64,000 bases of DNA from VAZQ01 sp963739385 (GTDB lineage: Bacteria; Pseudomonadota; Alphaproteobacteria; Rhizobiales; Xanthobacteraceae): contig CAVUAI010000025.1 in the NCBI GenBank assembly GCA_963739385.1, forward strand, positions 159,336-223,335. The letters run 5' to 3'. Both the position numbers and the translations under genes were made by a program. The notes under the pieces were generated by a model. That model did not search any database, was not told the origin of the DNA, and worked only from the letters and a program-made list of their open reading frames with translations. Below are positions 44,965-53,239 of this stretch, piece by piece. Positions within the stretch are counted from its first letter, which is position 1, and each line of letters starts with the position of its first letter.

Positions 44965-46491
44965 CTAAGGGTTGTCGCCCGCCTCCGCCTCGGCGAGCTT
45001 GCTGCGCCAGTCCTTGCGGCTGCGGACCAGGGAGAGGGCGGCGAGTGCCAGCAAGACCGCGCCCACGGCGAGGAGGGCAAGTGCGATCGGACGCTGGAAG
45101 AAGATCGTCCAGTTGCCGTTCGACATGATCAGCGACTGGCGCAGCGACATTTCCAGGATCGGCGCGATCACCAGGCCCAGCACCAGCGGCGCCGGATCGA
45201 GCCCGAACTTGCGCAGGCCATAGCCGACGACCCCCATGATCAGCATGATCCACACGTCCACGATCGAGTGGTTCACCTCGTAGACGCCGATCACGCAAAA
45301 CATGATCACGAGCGGATAGAGATACGAATAGGGAATCCGCAGCACGTTCACGAAGATGCCGACCAGCGGCAGATTGAGCGCGAGCAGCATCAGGTTGCCG
45401 ACATACATCGAGGCGACGAAGCCCCAGAAGACGTTCGGATGATCGTTCACCAAAGTCGGTCCCGGCGGCACGCCGTGAATCATCAGGGCGGCAATCAGCA
45501 CCGCGGTGATCGGGCCGGTGGGGAGTCCGAGCGCGAGCATCGGCACGAAGGCGCCGGTCGAGGCGGCGTTGTTGGCCGCCTCGGGCCCGGCGACGCCGGC
45601 GACCGCGCCCTTGCCGAACTGCTCCGGATGCCTGGAGAGCCGCCGCTCGACCGCGTAGGACAGAAAGCTCGCAATGATGTGGGCGGAGCCCGGGGTAAGG
45701 CCGACGAGAAATCCCAGCACGGAGCCGCGGGCAATCGGCATGGCCGACTGCCGCCATTCCCCGCGGCTGGGCAGGAGCTCGCGCAGCTTGGGCGCGATCA
45801 CGTTGCGCACCGCGCTGGCGGAGGGCGTCGACAGAATCTCGCCTAGTCCGAACAGGCCGACCGCGACCGGGACGATGCCGATGCCGTCGCCCAACTCGGC
45901 GATGTCGAAGGAATAGCGGAAATGCCCGGTCATGTTGTCGATGCCGATGGTGCCGAGCAGCAGCCCGACGGACGCCATCAGCAGCGTGCGCAGCAGCGAG
46001 GTCGAGGACATGTAGGCCAGGAAGATGAGACCGAGCACGAGCAGGGCGGTGTATTCGGGCGGTCCGAAGCGCAACGCGAAGGCGGCCAGCGGCGGCGCGA
46101 TCAGCGTCAGCATGAGGACGCCGAACGTACCCGCGATCCATGAGCCGACGGCGGCGATGCACAACGCGGCGCCGGCGCGCCCTTTCTGCGCCATGGCGTA
46201 GCCGTCGATGCAGGTCATCACCGACGCGGCTTCGCCCGGGATCCGCATCAGGATCGAGGTGGTGGAACCGCCGTATTGCGAGCCGTAATAGATGCCGGCG
46301 AGCATCACGACCGACTTGGTGGTATCGAGGCCGAAGGTCGCGGGCAGCAGAATGCTGATGCCGGAGAGAGGCCCGATCCCGGGCAATACGCCCACGACGG
46401 TGCCGACCAGGCAGCCGAGAAAGGCGTACCACAAGACGTCGGGCTGCAACGCGACCGAGAAGCCAAGCAGGAGGCTTTCGACCGTTCCCAT
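44965..46491 (-). CDS. tctA: TTT large membrane subunit (TctA)
   Basis: A 508-aa integral membrane protein with about 12 helices, the large subunit of a tripartite tricarboxylate transporter. The N-terminal Gly/Pro motif VVGVLPGIGPLSGISILLP and the central GLTPGSAHIIASFLSYAVERR are diagnostic for TctA. It uses a cation gradient to move the anion handed over by the receptor. The ATG at 46491 is 2 bases after the tctB stop, so translation is coupled. The operon order is cyclase, tctC, tctB, tctA. This is the only complete TTT system in the window and could serve the four orphan Bug receptors. Confidence 0.93.
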   Translation of the reverse strand: MGTVESLLLGFSVALQPDVLWYAFLGCLVGTVVGVLPGIGPLSGISILLPATFGLDTTKSVVMLAGIYYGSQYGGSTTSILMRIPGEAASVMTCIDGYAMAQKGRAGAALCIAAVGSWIAGTFGVLMLTLIAPPLAAFALRFGPPEYTALLVLGLIFLAYMSSTSLLRTLLMASVGLLLGTIGIDNMTGHFRYSFDIAELGDGIGIVPVAVGLFGLGEILSTPSASAVRNVIAPKLRELLPSRGEWRQSAMPIARGSVLGFLVGLTPGSAHIIASFLSYAVERRLSRHPEQFGKGAVAGVAGPEAANNAASTGAFVPMLALGLPTGPITAVLIAALMIHGVPPGPTLVNDHPNVFWGFVASMYVGNLMLLALNLPLVGIFVNVLRIPYSYLYPLVIMFCVIGVYEVNHSIVDVWIMLIMGVVGYGLRKFGLDPAPLVLGLVIAPILEMSLRQSLIMSNGNWTIFFQRPIALALLAVGAVLLALAALSLVRSRKDWRSKLAEAEAGDNP

Positions 46492-46493
46492 TG

Positions 46494-46940
46494 TCAGAAT
46501 CCAAGAATGCCGGGTTCGAGCGGGACCTTGAGGGCGACGCCGAACAGCAGATAGGCGAGCGCGACCACGCCCACGCTGAAGGCGGCAGCGGTCAGAACGG
46601 GGCGTCGTTCGGCGCCGTACACCAGCGCGAACAGCAGCAGCGTCATCGTAATCAGGAAGCCGAGCGTCTGGTAGAGCGCGATCGCGACCGCGGTGATCGC
46701 GACGATGCGCGCCGCGTGCGGCAGGTCTCCCCACGGCACCGTGGCAAGCGGCGCGCTATCGCGTGCACGCAGCATGAGCAACAGGCCGAGCGCGATGAGC
46801 AGTCCGGCAAGAAGCTTCGGCATCATGCCCGCGCCGGGAAACGACAGTGTGCCGATGGGCAGATCCCCGCTCATCGCGAGCACGAGAATGCCGAAGGCGA
46901 CGAAAAAGCCGCCGGCGACGTGATCGGTGCGGAGAGTCAC
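46494..46940 (-). CDS. tctB: TTT small membrane subunit (TctB)
   Basis: A 148-aa protein with four hydrophobic helices, the small membrane subunit of the TTT transporter. I place the start at GTG 46940, which has GGAG five bases upstream and begins MTLRTDHVAGGFFVAFGILVLAMSGDLPIG, the usual TctB opening. A longer frame to 46994 adds a Pro/Arg-rich leader. The PGAGMMPKLLAGLLIALGLLLML block is a family hallmark. It is flanked by tctC upstream and tctA downstream. Confidence 0.88.
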   Translation of the reverse strand: MTLRTDHVAGGFFVAFGILVLAMSGDLPIGTLSFPGAGMMPKLLAGLLIALGLLLMLRARDSAPLATVPWGDLPHAARIVAITAVAIALYQTLGFLITMTLLLFALVYGAERRPVLTAAAFSVGVVALAYLLFGVALKVPLEPGILGF

Positions 46941-47041
46941 GATCGCTCCGTTCCGCTCTCCGCGCGCACCGCGCGGCGGAGGGGAACTGAGCAAGCGTTT
47001 GTTGTCGCGTCGTTACCTGCGGTGAAAAGGGCTCGCAAAGC

Positions 47042-48019
47042 CTAGCCCTCGACCTTGCCGATGGATCGGATCGCGGCTTCGATGCGTTTGGTGTCGGCCT
47101 CCCAGAACTGGGCGAATTCCGGCTGGTCCATGTAGGCGAGGTCCTGTCCGAGATTGGCGAGCGCGGCCTTGAACTGCTCGGTGTTCGCCGCCTTTTGCAA
47201 CGCTTCACGCAGATAGGTGACGGCGTTCGCCGGCGTGCCCTTGGGCGCGAACATGCCGACCCACAGATAGTATTCGATGTCGTAGCCGGATTCCTTCATG
47301 GTCGGCACGTCGGGCAGCGCCTTCGAGCGCTGGCCGCCGAACACGGCCAGCGGCTTCGCCTTGCCAGCCTTGATCTGGGACATACAGGCCGAGACCGACG
47401 ACACCAGCACCTGTGCGTTGTTGCCGAGAAACGCGGTGATGGCCGGCCCGCCGCCCTGGGTCGGCAAATGCCGCAGCTTCAGTCCACCGGCCGCCGCAGC
47501 GAACAGCGCCGTGGGGATGTGGAGCGCGCCATAGAGTCCCGAGGAGCTGAAGATGATTTCGTTGGGCCGTTTCCGGGCGTCGTCGATGAATTCCTGCAGG
47601 GTCTTGTATGGCTGCTGGTCGTTGACGATGAGCACGCAGGGATCGGCGACGAAACGCGCGAGCGGAATGAAATCGGCATTGGTGAATTTCGGCGCGCGGC
47701 CGAACAACCGGTCGACCTCGGCAAAGCCCGAGATCGACGTGATGTGGGCGAGCAACGTGTAGCCGTCGGGCTTGGCGTGGGCGGCGACCTGCGCGCCGAC
47801 CTGCCCGGCCGCGCCGGCCTTGGTGTCGATGACCACCGGTTTCTGCACCATCGGCTCGAGCACCGCGGCGAGCGGCCGGATGACGACGTCGGCTGCGCCG
47901 CCGGGTGGAAACGGATTGATGACGGTGATGGCGCGTGCAGGGTAGGCGTCCTGCGCGAAGGACGCATTGAGGGTGGCCGCGGTCGCGGCCGAGCCGACGA
48001 TGAAGCTGCGTCTGTCCAC
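47042..48019 (-). CDS. tctC: TTT periplasmic receptor (TctC/Bug)
   Basis: A 325-aa receptor with a signal peptide MDRRSFIVGSAATAATLNASFAQ (Tat-like DRRSF). It starts with GTG 48019, preceded by AGGAGG five bases upstream. The mature start DAYPARAITVINPFPPGGAADV and the blocks KAGAAGQVGAQVAAHAKPDGYTLL and PTQGGGPAITAFLGNNAQV place it in the Bug/TctC family. The C-terminal half carries VGMFAPKGTP. It lies 101 bases upstream of tctB and 114 bases downstream of the cyclase gene on the same strand. The ligand is probably an organic anion. Confidence 0.93.
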   Translation of the reverse strand: MDRRSFIVGSAATAATLNASFAQDAYPARAITVINPFPPGGAADVVIRPLAAVLEPMVQKPVVIDTKAGAAGQVGAQVAAHAKPDGYTLLAHITSISGFAEVDRLFGRAPKFTNADFIPLARFVADPCVLIVNDQQPYKTLQEFIDDARKRPNEIIFSSSGLYGALHIPTALFAAAAGGLKLRHLPTQGGGPAITAFLGNNAQVLVSSVSACMSQIKAGKAKPLAVFGGQRSKALPDVPTMKESGYDIEYYLWVGMFAPKGTPANAVTYLREALQKAANTEQFKAALANLGQDLAYMDQPEFAQFWEADTKRIEAAIRSIGKVEG

Positions 48020-48133
48020 GCGTTCCTCCTGTGGCGAAGCCGGACTTCGTTACCGGCGTGATTGGCGCGGATGGTAGCCAGCGTGCTCCGACCGGGTCAA
48101 CCGCACGCTGTGTGGCATTTGCGCTGGACGCGC

Positions 48134-48907
48134 TCAGTCGATGATCGCCACCGCGCGCGTCCAGCCCGCGGAACCGCCGCGCACCTTGATCGGAAAGCAG
48201 CTCACCGTGAATCCCGCGGCCGGCAGCGCAGCGAGATTGTGCAGCTTCTCGATGTGGCAATAGCCGATATCGCGACCGGCCTTGTGGCCTTCCCAGATCA
48301 GGCTCGCGTCGCCGGTGGCGAGATATTTCTCTTTGGTGTGAACGAACGGCGCGTCCCAGCTCCAGCCGTCGGTGCCGGTGACGCGCACGCCGCGCTCCAG
48401 CAGATAAAGGGTCGCCTCGCGGCCCATGCCGCAGCCCTTGGCGACATAGTCTGGGCGCCCGTAGGCCTCGCCCGCGCTGGTGTTCACCAGCACGATGTCG
48501 AGCGGTGCGAGCACGTGCCGGATGCGTGCGAGCTCGGCCTCGACGTCGCGCGCGGTCGCGACATAGCCGTCGGGGAAATGGCGGAAGTCGAGCTTGACGC
48601 CGGGCTGCAGGCACCATTCGAGCGGCACCTCGTCGATGGTGATCGCGCGCTTGCCGCGGTCCATGGTCGAGGCGAAATGCCAGGGCGCGTCGAGATGCGT
48701 GGTGTTGTGGGTCGATAGCCTGATCCATTCGATCGCCCAGCCTTCGCCGTCGGGCAAGTCCTCCTCGCGCAGGCCGGGAAAGAACTTGACGACGTCCGCC
48801 GCCGTCTGGCGATGCGTGAAATAGTCGATCTTCGGCCCGTAGCCCGGCGGATCGGCGGCGACGTCGTTCTCCAGCGGGACGGAAATGTCGATCAGCTTGC
48901 GTGCCAT
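48134..48907 (-). CDS. Cyclase family protein (kynurenine formamidase / isatin hydrolase type)
   Basis: A 257-aa metal-dependent hydrolase of the cyclase family. The family metal motif is present as STHNTTHLDAPWHF at about residues 64-77, with two His and one Asp expected to bind Mn or Zn; the C-terminal ALPAAGFTVSCFPIKVRGGSAGWTRAVAIID is typical. Members open lactams, amides and formamides, for example N-formylkynurenine or isatin. It is the first gene of the cyclase-tctC-tctB-tctA cluster; the transporter probably imports its substrate or a product. The ATG at 48907 starts MARKLIDISVPLE, the classic N-terminus. Confidence 0.9.
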   Translation of the reverse strand: MARKLIDISVPLENDVAADPPGYGPKIDYFTHRQTAADVVKFFPGLREEDLPDGEGWAIEWIRLSTHNTTHLDAPWHFASTMDRGKRAITIDEVPLEWCLQPGVKLDFRHFPDGYVATARDVEAELARIRHVLAPLDIVLVNTSAGEAYGRPDYVAKGCGMGREATLYLLERGVRVTGTDGWSWDAPFVHTKEKYLATGDASLIWEGHKAGRDIGYCHIEKLHNLAALPAAGFTVSCFPIKVRGGSAGWTRAVAIID

Positions 48908-49015
48908 GATGGGCGCTCCTCGTGCGGCAATTTCCGCCTCATCATCCGCGAAAACCGGGATGATCCAATAAACACCGGCGCTTGCGATTCTTGCCGTCAG
49001 CGCAGAGTGTACTCG

Positions 49016-49035
49016 ATGCCCGCCTGCGCGGGCAT
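49016..49035. repeat. Short palindrome ATGCCCGC-CTGC-GCGGGCAT
   Basis: A perfect 8-bp inverted repeat, second copy of the palindrome at 6468-6487, with a different 4-base loop. It lies between the divergent cyclase and DUF1330 genes. Confidence 0.7.
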
Positions 49036-49078
49036 GACGGTCGTTTGGTAGCAGGCAGAAGTTAGCGAGGACATTACC

Positions 49079-49381
49079 ATGCCGGCCTATTGGGTTGCGC
49101 GCTCGAAGATCAACGATCCGGTCGAATACAAGAAGTATACGGACCTGGTGCCGGGCATCATCGCCAAGTTCGGCGGCAAGGTGCTCGCGCGCGGCGGCCG
49201 CTACCAGATCATGGAAGGACCGGACAAGTTCCAGCGGTTCGTGGTGATCGAGTTCCCGACCTTCGAGCAGGGGGTCGCCTGCTTCACCTCGCCCGAATAC
49301 GACCGGGCGGCGGCATTCCGGCGCAAGGGCGCGGGGGAGGTCGAGACCATCATGGTCGAAGGCGGCGACCCGTCGCGGTGA
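49079..49381 (+). CDS. DUF1330 family protein
   Basis: A 100-aa single-domain protein of the DUF1330 family, an alpha+beta barrel of the dimeric type. The family start MPAYWVARSKINDPVEYKKYTDLVPGIIAKFGGKVLARGG and the FVVIEFPTFEQGVACFTSPEYDRAAAFR segment are textbook. Function unknown; members often sit beside catabolic genes. It is divergent from the cyclase operon. The ATG at 49079 is used. Confidence 0.93.
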   Translation: MPAYWVARSKINDPVEYKKYTDLVPGIIAKFGGKVLARGGRYQIMEGPDKFQRFVVIEFPTFEQGVACFTSPEYDRAAAFRRKGAGEVETIMVEGGDPSR

Positions 49382-49445
49382 TCCAAGGGCAGCGTCCCGG
49401 TCGTGTCGCGTGCAAATGGAATCGAAGGACACCGGCAGCGTGAAT

Positions 49446-49520
49446 GATTCCAGTGCAGTTTGAAATTGGACGTTCCCAGCCGAACGCGCCGCAAGATAAG
49501 CAGCTTCAATTCAGCCGGAC
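49446..49520. repeat. Diverged copy of the CTAGTGCGG palindromic repeat
   Basis: GATTCCAGTGCAGTTTGAAA and the following 55 bases align with 53051-53118 with scattered substitutions, including the spaced blocks CGAAC, GCAAGA and AGCTTCAA. It has lost the perfect terminal pairing of the better copy. It lies between the DUF1330 gene and the liv operon. Confidence 0.55.
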
Positions 49521-49582
49521 AAGCCGATGTGCGCGCGTTGCCGATAAGCGGCCTGCGCCGCCGGCTCTCGATCGTTGAGCCG

Positions 49583-50314
49583 CTACAGGCCGAGATAGAA
49601 TTTGCGGATCAGCTCGTTGTTGTTGAGCTCGTCGGCGGAGCGGCCCTCGAACGCGATCTGCCCGTGCACGATGACGTAGCCGCGGTCGGCGATGCGCAGC
49701 GCCTGCGGAAAATTCTGCTCCGCCATCAGCACGGTCAGCTTGTACTGATCCTTGAGTTCCTTGATCTTGTCGATGGTGCGGCTGACCAGCACCGGCGCGA
49801 GCCCCACCGACGGCTCGTCGATCAGCAGGATGCGCGGCGCCAGCATCAAGGCGCGTGCGAGCGCCAGCATCTGCTGCTCGCCGCCGCTCATGGAGCCGGC
49901 GAGCTGGGCGCGCCGCTCGGCCAGCCGCGGGAAGCACTCGAAGCAGAAATCCAGGTTGGATTTGAGCATCGCCCGCGCCTTGCGGCGGAACGCGCCGAGC
50001 AGGAGATTCTCCTCCACGGTCAGGCGCGGAAACAGCCTGCGGCCTTCCGGCACCAGGGCGATGCCGAGGTCGACGATCTGCTCGGTGCTGCGGCCCACCA
50101 GATCGTGCTTTTCGCCGTCGATCTCAACCACGATGCGCCCGGTGCGCGGACGCACGATCCCCATCACGCACTTCATCAGCGTCGACTTGCCGTTGCCGTT
50201 GGTGCCAAGCAGCACCACGGTCTCGCCGCCATTGACGTTGAGCGAGACGCCCTCGAGCACCCGCACGGCGCCGTAGGCGGCGTCGATGTTCTCGATGGTG
50301 AGGCTATTGGCCAA
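49583..50314 (-). CDS. livF: Branched-chain amino acid-type ABC transporter ATPase LivF
   Basis: A 243-aa ATPase of the HAAT family. Walker A LLGTNGNGKST, Q-loop VPEGRRLFPRLTV, signature MSGGEQQ, Walker B ILLIDEPSVGLAPV and the switch His-type segment LTVLMAEQN are in place. I prefer the TTG at 50314, which begins MANSLTIENIDAAYG and overlaps the livG stop by 11 bases; the ATG at 50365 would add 17 residues not typical of LivF. It is last in the livHMGF operon. The ligand may be branched-chain amino acids, amides or aromatic acids; without the receptor gene it cannot be settled. Confidence 0.92.
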   Translation of the reverse strand: MANSLTIENIDAAYGAVRVLEGVSLNVNGGETVVLLGTNGNGKSTLMKCVMGIVRPRTGRIVVEIDGEKHDLVGRSTEQIVDLGIALVPEGRRLFPRLTVEENLLLGAFRRKARAMLKSNLDFCFECFPRLAERRAQLAGSMSGGEQQMLALARALMLAPRILLIDEPSVGLAPVLVSRTIDKIKELKDQYKLTVLMAEQNFPQALRIADRGYVIVHGQIAFEGRSADELNNNELIRKFYLGL

Positions 50315-51041
50315 GGTAAGCCCTCTCCACCTCCGGGTCGCGGATGACGGTGTCAGGCTTGCCATCCGCGATCTTCTTGCCCGAGACCAGCACGACCAGG
50401 CGCTGCGAGAACCGCATCACCGCGCGCATGATGTGCTCGATCAGGATGATGGTGATGCCGCGCTCGTTGAGGCGGATAAGCAGGCCGACGATGTCGTCGA
50501 CCTCCGACTGCGAAAGCCCGGCCATGGATTCGTCCGCGATCAGGAGCTTGGGCTCCGCCGCCATGGCGCGCGCAAGCTCGAGCTTGCGCATCTCGACCTG
50601 CGTGAGGTCGCGCGGATACTGCGCCCCCTTTTCGCCGAGCGCCACGAGCTGCAGCAGCTCCTCGCAGCGCGCATCGATGTCCGCCGCGGAGAGCGATTGC
50701 CCCGGTCGCGCGTTGACGGTGTAAAGCAAGGGAACGCGGAGGTTTTCGGCGACGGTCAGGGTGGTGAACGGGCGCGGCAGCTGGAAGCTGCGCGCCATGC
50801 CGCGACGGGTGCGCTCGTGGGTCAGCAGCCCGTCGACCGGCTCGCCGTTGAATCGCACCGTTCCGGTCTCGTTCGCGAGCGTGCCGCAGATGCAGTTGAC
50901 CAATGTCGACTTGCCCGAACCGTTGGGGCCGATCAGGCCGACGCGCTCGCCCTCGGCGACCGCAAGGTCGATGCCGTCGAGGGCGACAAAGCCGCCGAAG
51001 CGTTTGCTCAGACCCTGGACCTCGAGCAGGGCGGCGGCCAT
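50304..51041 (-). CDS. livG: Branched-chain amino acid-type ABC transporter ATPase LivG
   Basis: A 245-aa ATPase, partner of LivF. Walker A GPNGSGKST, Q-loop ARSFQLPRPFTTLTV, the family-specific insertion after it, a signature region written as DLTQVEMRKLELARAMA (not the classical LSGGQ; LivG proteins usually show LSYGxQR) and Walker B LLIADESMAGLS with the Glu in place. The weak signature is worth noting. The start ATG at 51041 overlaps the livM stop (TGATG). Same operon as livH, livM and livF. Confidence 0.92.
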   Translation of the reverse strand: MAAALLEVQGLSKRFGGFVALDGIDLAVAEGERVGLIGPNGSGKSTLVNCICGTLANETGTVRFNGEPVDGLLTHERTRRGMARSFQLPRPFTTLTVAENLRVPLLYTVNARPGQSLSAADIDARCEELLQLVALGEKGAQYPRDLTQVEMRKLELARAMAAEPKLLIADESMAGLSQSEVDDIVGLLIRLNERGITIILIEHIMRAVMRFSQRLVVLVSGKKIADGKPDTVIRDPEVERAYLGQ

Positions 51042-51985
51042 CACTTCGTTCTCCTGCGCGTCCAGCTCTGCACCAGCCCGACGATGCCGTTCGGCGCGAT
51101 GATGACGAACCCGACCAGCAGCAGGCCGACGATGAGCAGGTTGACCGCCGACGAGATGGTGACGGTCGCGACCTGCTGCAACGTCCCGAGCAGGATCGCG
51201 CCGATCAGCGGTCCGACCCAGCTGGTGGTGCCGCCGATCATCGGCATGGCGATCGAGTTGACGGCATATTCGAGCCCGAAGGCGGACGAGGGCTGAAGAT
51301 AGCCGATGTAGTAGGGAAAGGGCGCTCCGGCCATGCCCATGAGCGCGCCGGAAAGCGTGGTGGCCACGAGCTTGAGCTTCAGCGTGGGCACGCCGGAGGC
51401 TTCCGCCGCCAGCTCATCGTCCCGGATGGTGGCGAAGCCGTAACCGAGCTGCGAGCGCTCGATGCCGCGCGCGATGGTGAGCGACATGACCACGAGCGCC
51501 AGCATCAGCAGGAACAGATATTGAATGTAGGGCCCGATCGGCCAGATCTCGTTCGGACGGATGATGTAGGCGCCCCGCGAGCCGCCGACATAGTCCCAGT
51601 TGACGACGAGCGTCTGCAGCACGACGGCGAGCGCGAGCGTCGCGATGGCGAAGAAGGCGCCGCGCAGCCGCAGCGTCAGGTAGCCCATGCCGAGTCCGAC
51701 GATGCCCGAGACGACGGCGGCGAGCACGATCAGGAGCGGGATCGGCAGCTGATAGAACTTGTGGAAGAAGACCGTCGTATAGGCGCCGAGCGCGAAGAAC
51801 GCCGCCGAGCCGAAATTCACGTACCCGGTGTAGCCGCCGAGGATGTTCCATGCGGTCGCCAGCACGATGAATTGCAGCACGGTGTAGCCGGCAAAGAACA
51901 CGTAGTCGTTGTTGACCGCGCGCGCGCCGAAGAACACGAGCGCGGCCACGGCGATCGAGATCAGCAGAAAGTAGCGGGTCCGCAC
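51041..51985 (-). CDS. livM: Branched-chain amino acid-type ABC permease LivM
   Basis: A 314-aa permease with about eight membrane helices. The family blocks NILGGYTGYVNFGSAAFFALGAYT, ATLALAVVLQTLV and the EAA-like loop SGVPTLKLKLVATTLSGALMGMAG are clear. No ATG is available near the beginning, so I place the start at GTG 51985 (MRTRYFLLISIAVAALVFFG), 11 bases past the livH stop; other alternatives extend into livH. The stop overlaps the livG start. It pairs with LivH to form the translocation path. Confidence 0.9.
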   Translation of the reverse strand: MRTRYFLLISIAVAALVFFGARAVNNDYVFFAGYTVLQFIVLATAWNILGGYTGYVNFGSAAFFALGAYTTVFFHKFYQLPIPLLIVLAAVVSGIVGLGMGYLTLRLRGAFFAIATLALAVVLQTLVVNWDYVGGSRGAYIIRPNEIWPIGPYIQYLFLLMLALVVMSLTIARGIERSQLGYGFATIRDDELAAEASGVPTLKLKLVATTLSGALMGMAGAPFPYYIGYLQPSSAFGLEYAVNSIAMPMIGGTTSWVGPLIGAILLGTLQQVATVTISSAVNLLIVGLLLVGFVIIAPNGIVGLVQSWTRRRTK

Positions 51986-51996
51986 GATCGAGAATC

Positions 51997-52872
51997 CTAT
52001 CGTCCGAGCAGGCCCGCCGGCCGGAACGCCAAGGTCAGCAGCAGCACGCCGAACGCCACCGCCGGCGCCCAGGACGGTCCATAGAAGGTGGCGGTGAAGC
52101 TCTCGATGATGCCGAGCAGCATGGCGCCGATCACCGTGCCGGGAAGGCTGCCGAGTCCGCCGAGCACGCAGATCGCGAACACGCGGCCGATATACTCGCG
52201 CCCGACCGACGGCTCGACCGGCTGGATGATGATCAGCAGCGCGCCGGCGACCGACGTGGTCGCGATCGAGATGCCGAAGGCGATGCGCTTGATGGCGGTC
52301 GGCGACGCGCCCATCAGCCGCAGCGCAAGCTGATCCTGCGCCACGGCGGAGATCGCCCGTCCGATGAAGGTATACGACAGATAGAGCTGCAGCGCGACGA
52401 ACATGGCGAGCGCAACGACGCACGGCACCAGCATGCGGAGCGGAAAGTCCATCACCCCGAGACGCCAACTCGGCCCGATATACCAGGCCTCGACGTAGCG
52501 GTAGTCGACGCCGAACACGAGGATGAGCATCACCTCGGTGACGAACAGGAGGCCGAAGAAAAAGGAGAGCCCGCGCAGCGCTTCCTGCCCGCGCCGCTCG
52601 AACAATTCGTAATAGACCTGGTACACTCCGGCGCCGAGCAGATAGAACACCGGCAGCATGACGATGCTGATCACGATGGGATCGATGCCGAGCTTGGTAT
52701 TGACGATGTAGGCGATATACGAACCGAGGATGATGAAGGCGGGATGCGCGATGTTGACGATGTCGAGGATGCCGAACGAGATCGACACGCCGAGCGTCAC
52801 CGCGGCATAGAATCCGCCGAGCAGAATGCCGGCAATCAAGGCGTTGATCAGCAGGTCGAAGCTAAGGCCCAA
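51997..52872 (-). CDS. livH: Branched-chain amino acid-type ABC permease LivH
   Basis: A 291-aa permease with about eight helices; it opens LLINALIAGILLGGFYAAVTLGVSISFGILDIVNIAHPAFIILGSYIAY, the LivH signature. The start is the TTG at 52872, with a G-run (GGGGGG) 5-10 bases upstream; no ATG fits. It is the first gene of the operon livH-livM-livG-livF. The periplasmic receptor gene (livK type), often the first gene, is missing here, and the 367 bases upstream hold only palindromic repeats. Confidence 0.92.
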   Translation of the reverse strand: MGLSFDLLINALIAGILLGGFYAAVTLGVSISFGILDIVNIAHPAFIILGSYIAYIVNTKLGIDPIVISIVMLPVFYLLGAGVYQVYYELFERRGQEALRGLSFFFGLLFVTEVMLILVFGVDYRYVEAWYIGPSWRLGVMDFPLRMLVPCVVALAMFVALQLYLSYTFIGRAISAVAQDQLALRLMGASPTAIKRIAFGISIATTSVAGALLIIIQPVEPSVGREYIGRVFAICVLGGLGSLPGTVIGAMLLGIIESFTATFYGPSWAPAVAFGVLLLTLAFRPAGLLGR

Positions 52873-52968
52873 GTTTCCCCCCAGCCCGGTCTGCGCCGAA
52901 CCCCATGCGTTCGCGCGGGACGGGTCGTTTTGTTTGGATGCCAGTGTGCAGGAAGGGTGCCGCCTTGG

Positions 52969-53042
52969 CTAGTGTCCCGATTCCGAAGTTCGCAACACTC
53001 GCGGCAACCCCGGATGCGAACTTCGGAATCGCAGGACACTAG
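52969..53042. repeat. Palindromic repeat, CTAGTGTCC type
   Basis: Arm 52969-52994 (CTAGTGTCC, then GATTCCGAAGTTCGCA) faces arm 53015-53042 with only a 2-base bulge. Its ends are CTAGTG and CACTAG. It belongs with the adjacent element at 53056-53129, which has the same terminal hexamers, and with a diverged half-copy at 44140-44186. Confidence 0.8.
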
Positions 53043-53055
53043 CAACGTTATGATT

Positions 53056-53129
53056 CTAGTGCGGTTTTGGATTTGAAGTTCCTAAGCGAACTCGCAGCAA
53101 GAATGATAGCTTCAAATCCACCGCACTAG
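53056..53129. repeat. Palindromic repeat, CTAGTGCGG type
   Basis: Arm 53056-53078 (CTAGTGCGG...GGATTTGAAG) faces arm 53110-53129 (CTTCAAATCC...CCGCACTAG). It shares terminal CTAGTG/CACTAG with the element 14 bases upstream, and a diverged copy is at 49446-49520. Confidence 0.78.
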
Positions 53130-53192
53130 TCCGTTTGACGGTATCCGTCAGCCGCGGTCGCACGTCTTTCGTCGTAAAGTCGAGACGCAGAC

Positions 53193-53211
53193 GGCCGGGA
53201 CAAGCCCGGCC
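53193..53211. repeat. Short palindrome GGCCGGG-ACAAG-CCCGGCC
   Basis: A perfect 7-bp inverted repeat with a 5-base loop beyond the stop of the cupin gene, on its 3' side. The same palindrome with loop ACGAG occurs at 63119-63141. Confidence 0.65.
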
Positions 53212-53239
53212 ATCCCGTCGGATCGGCCAGTTGCAGTTG

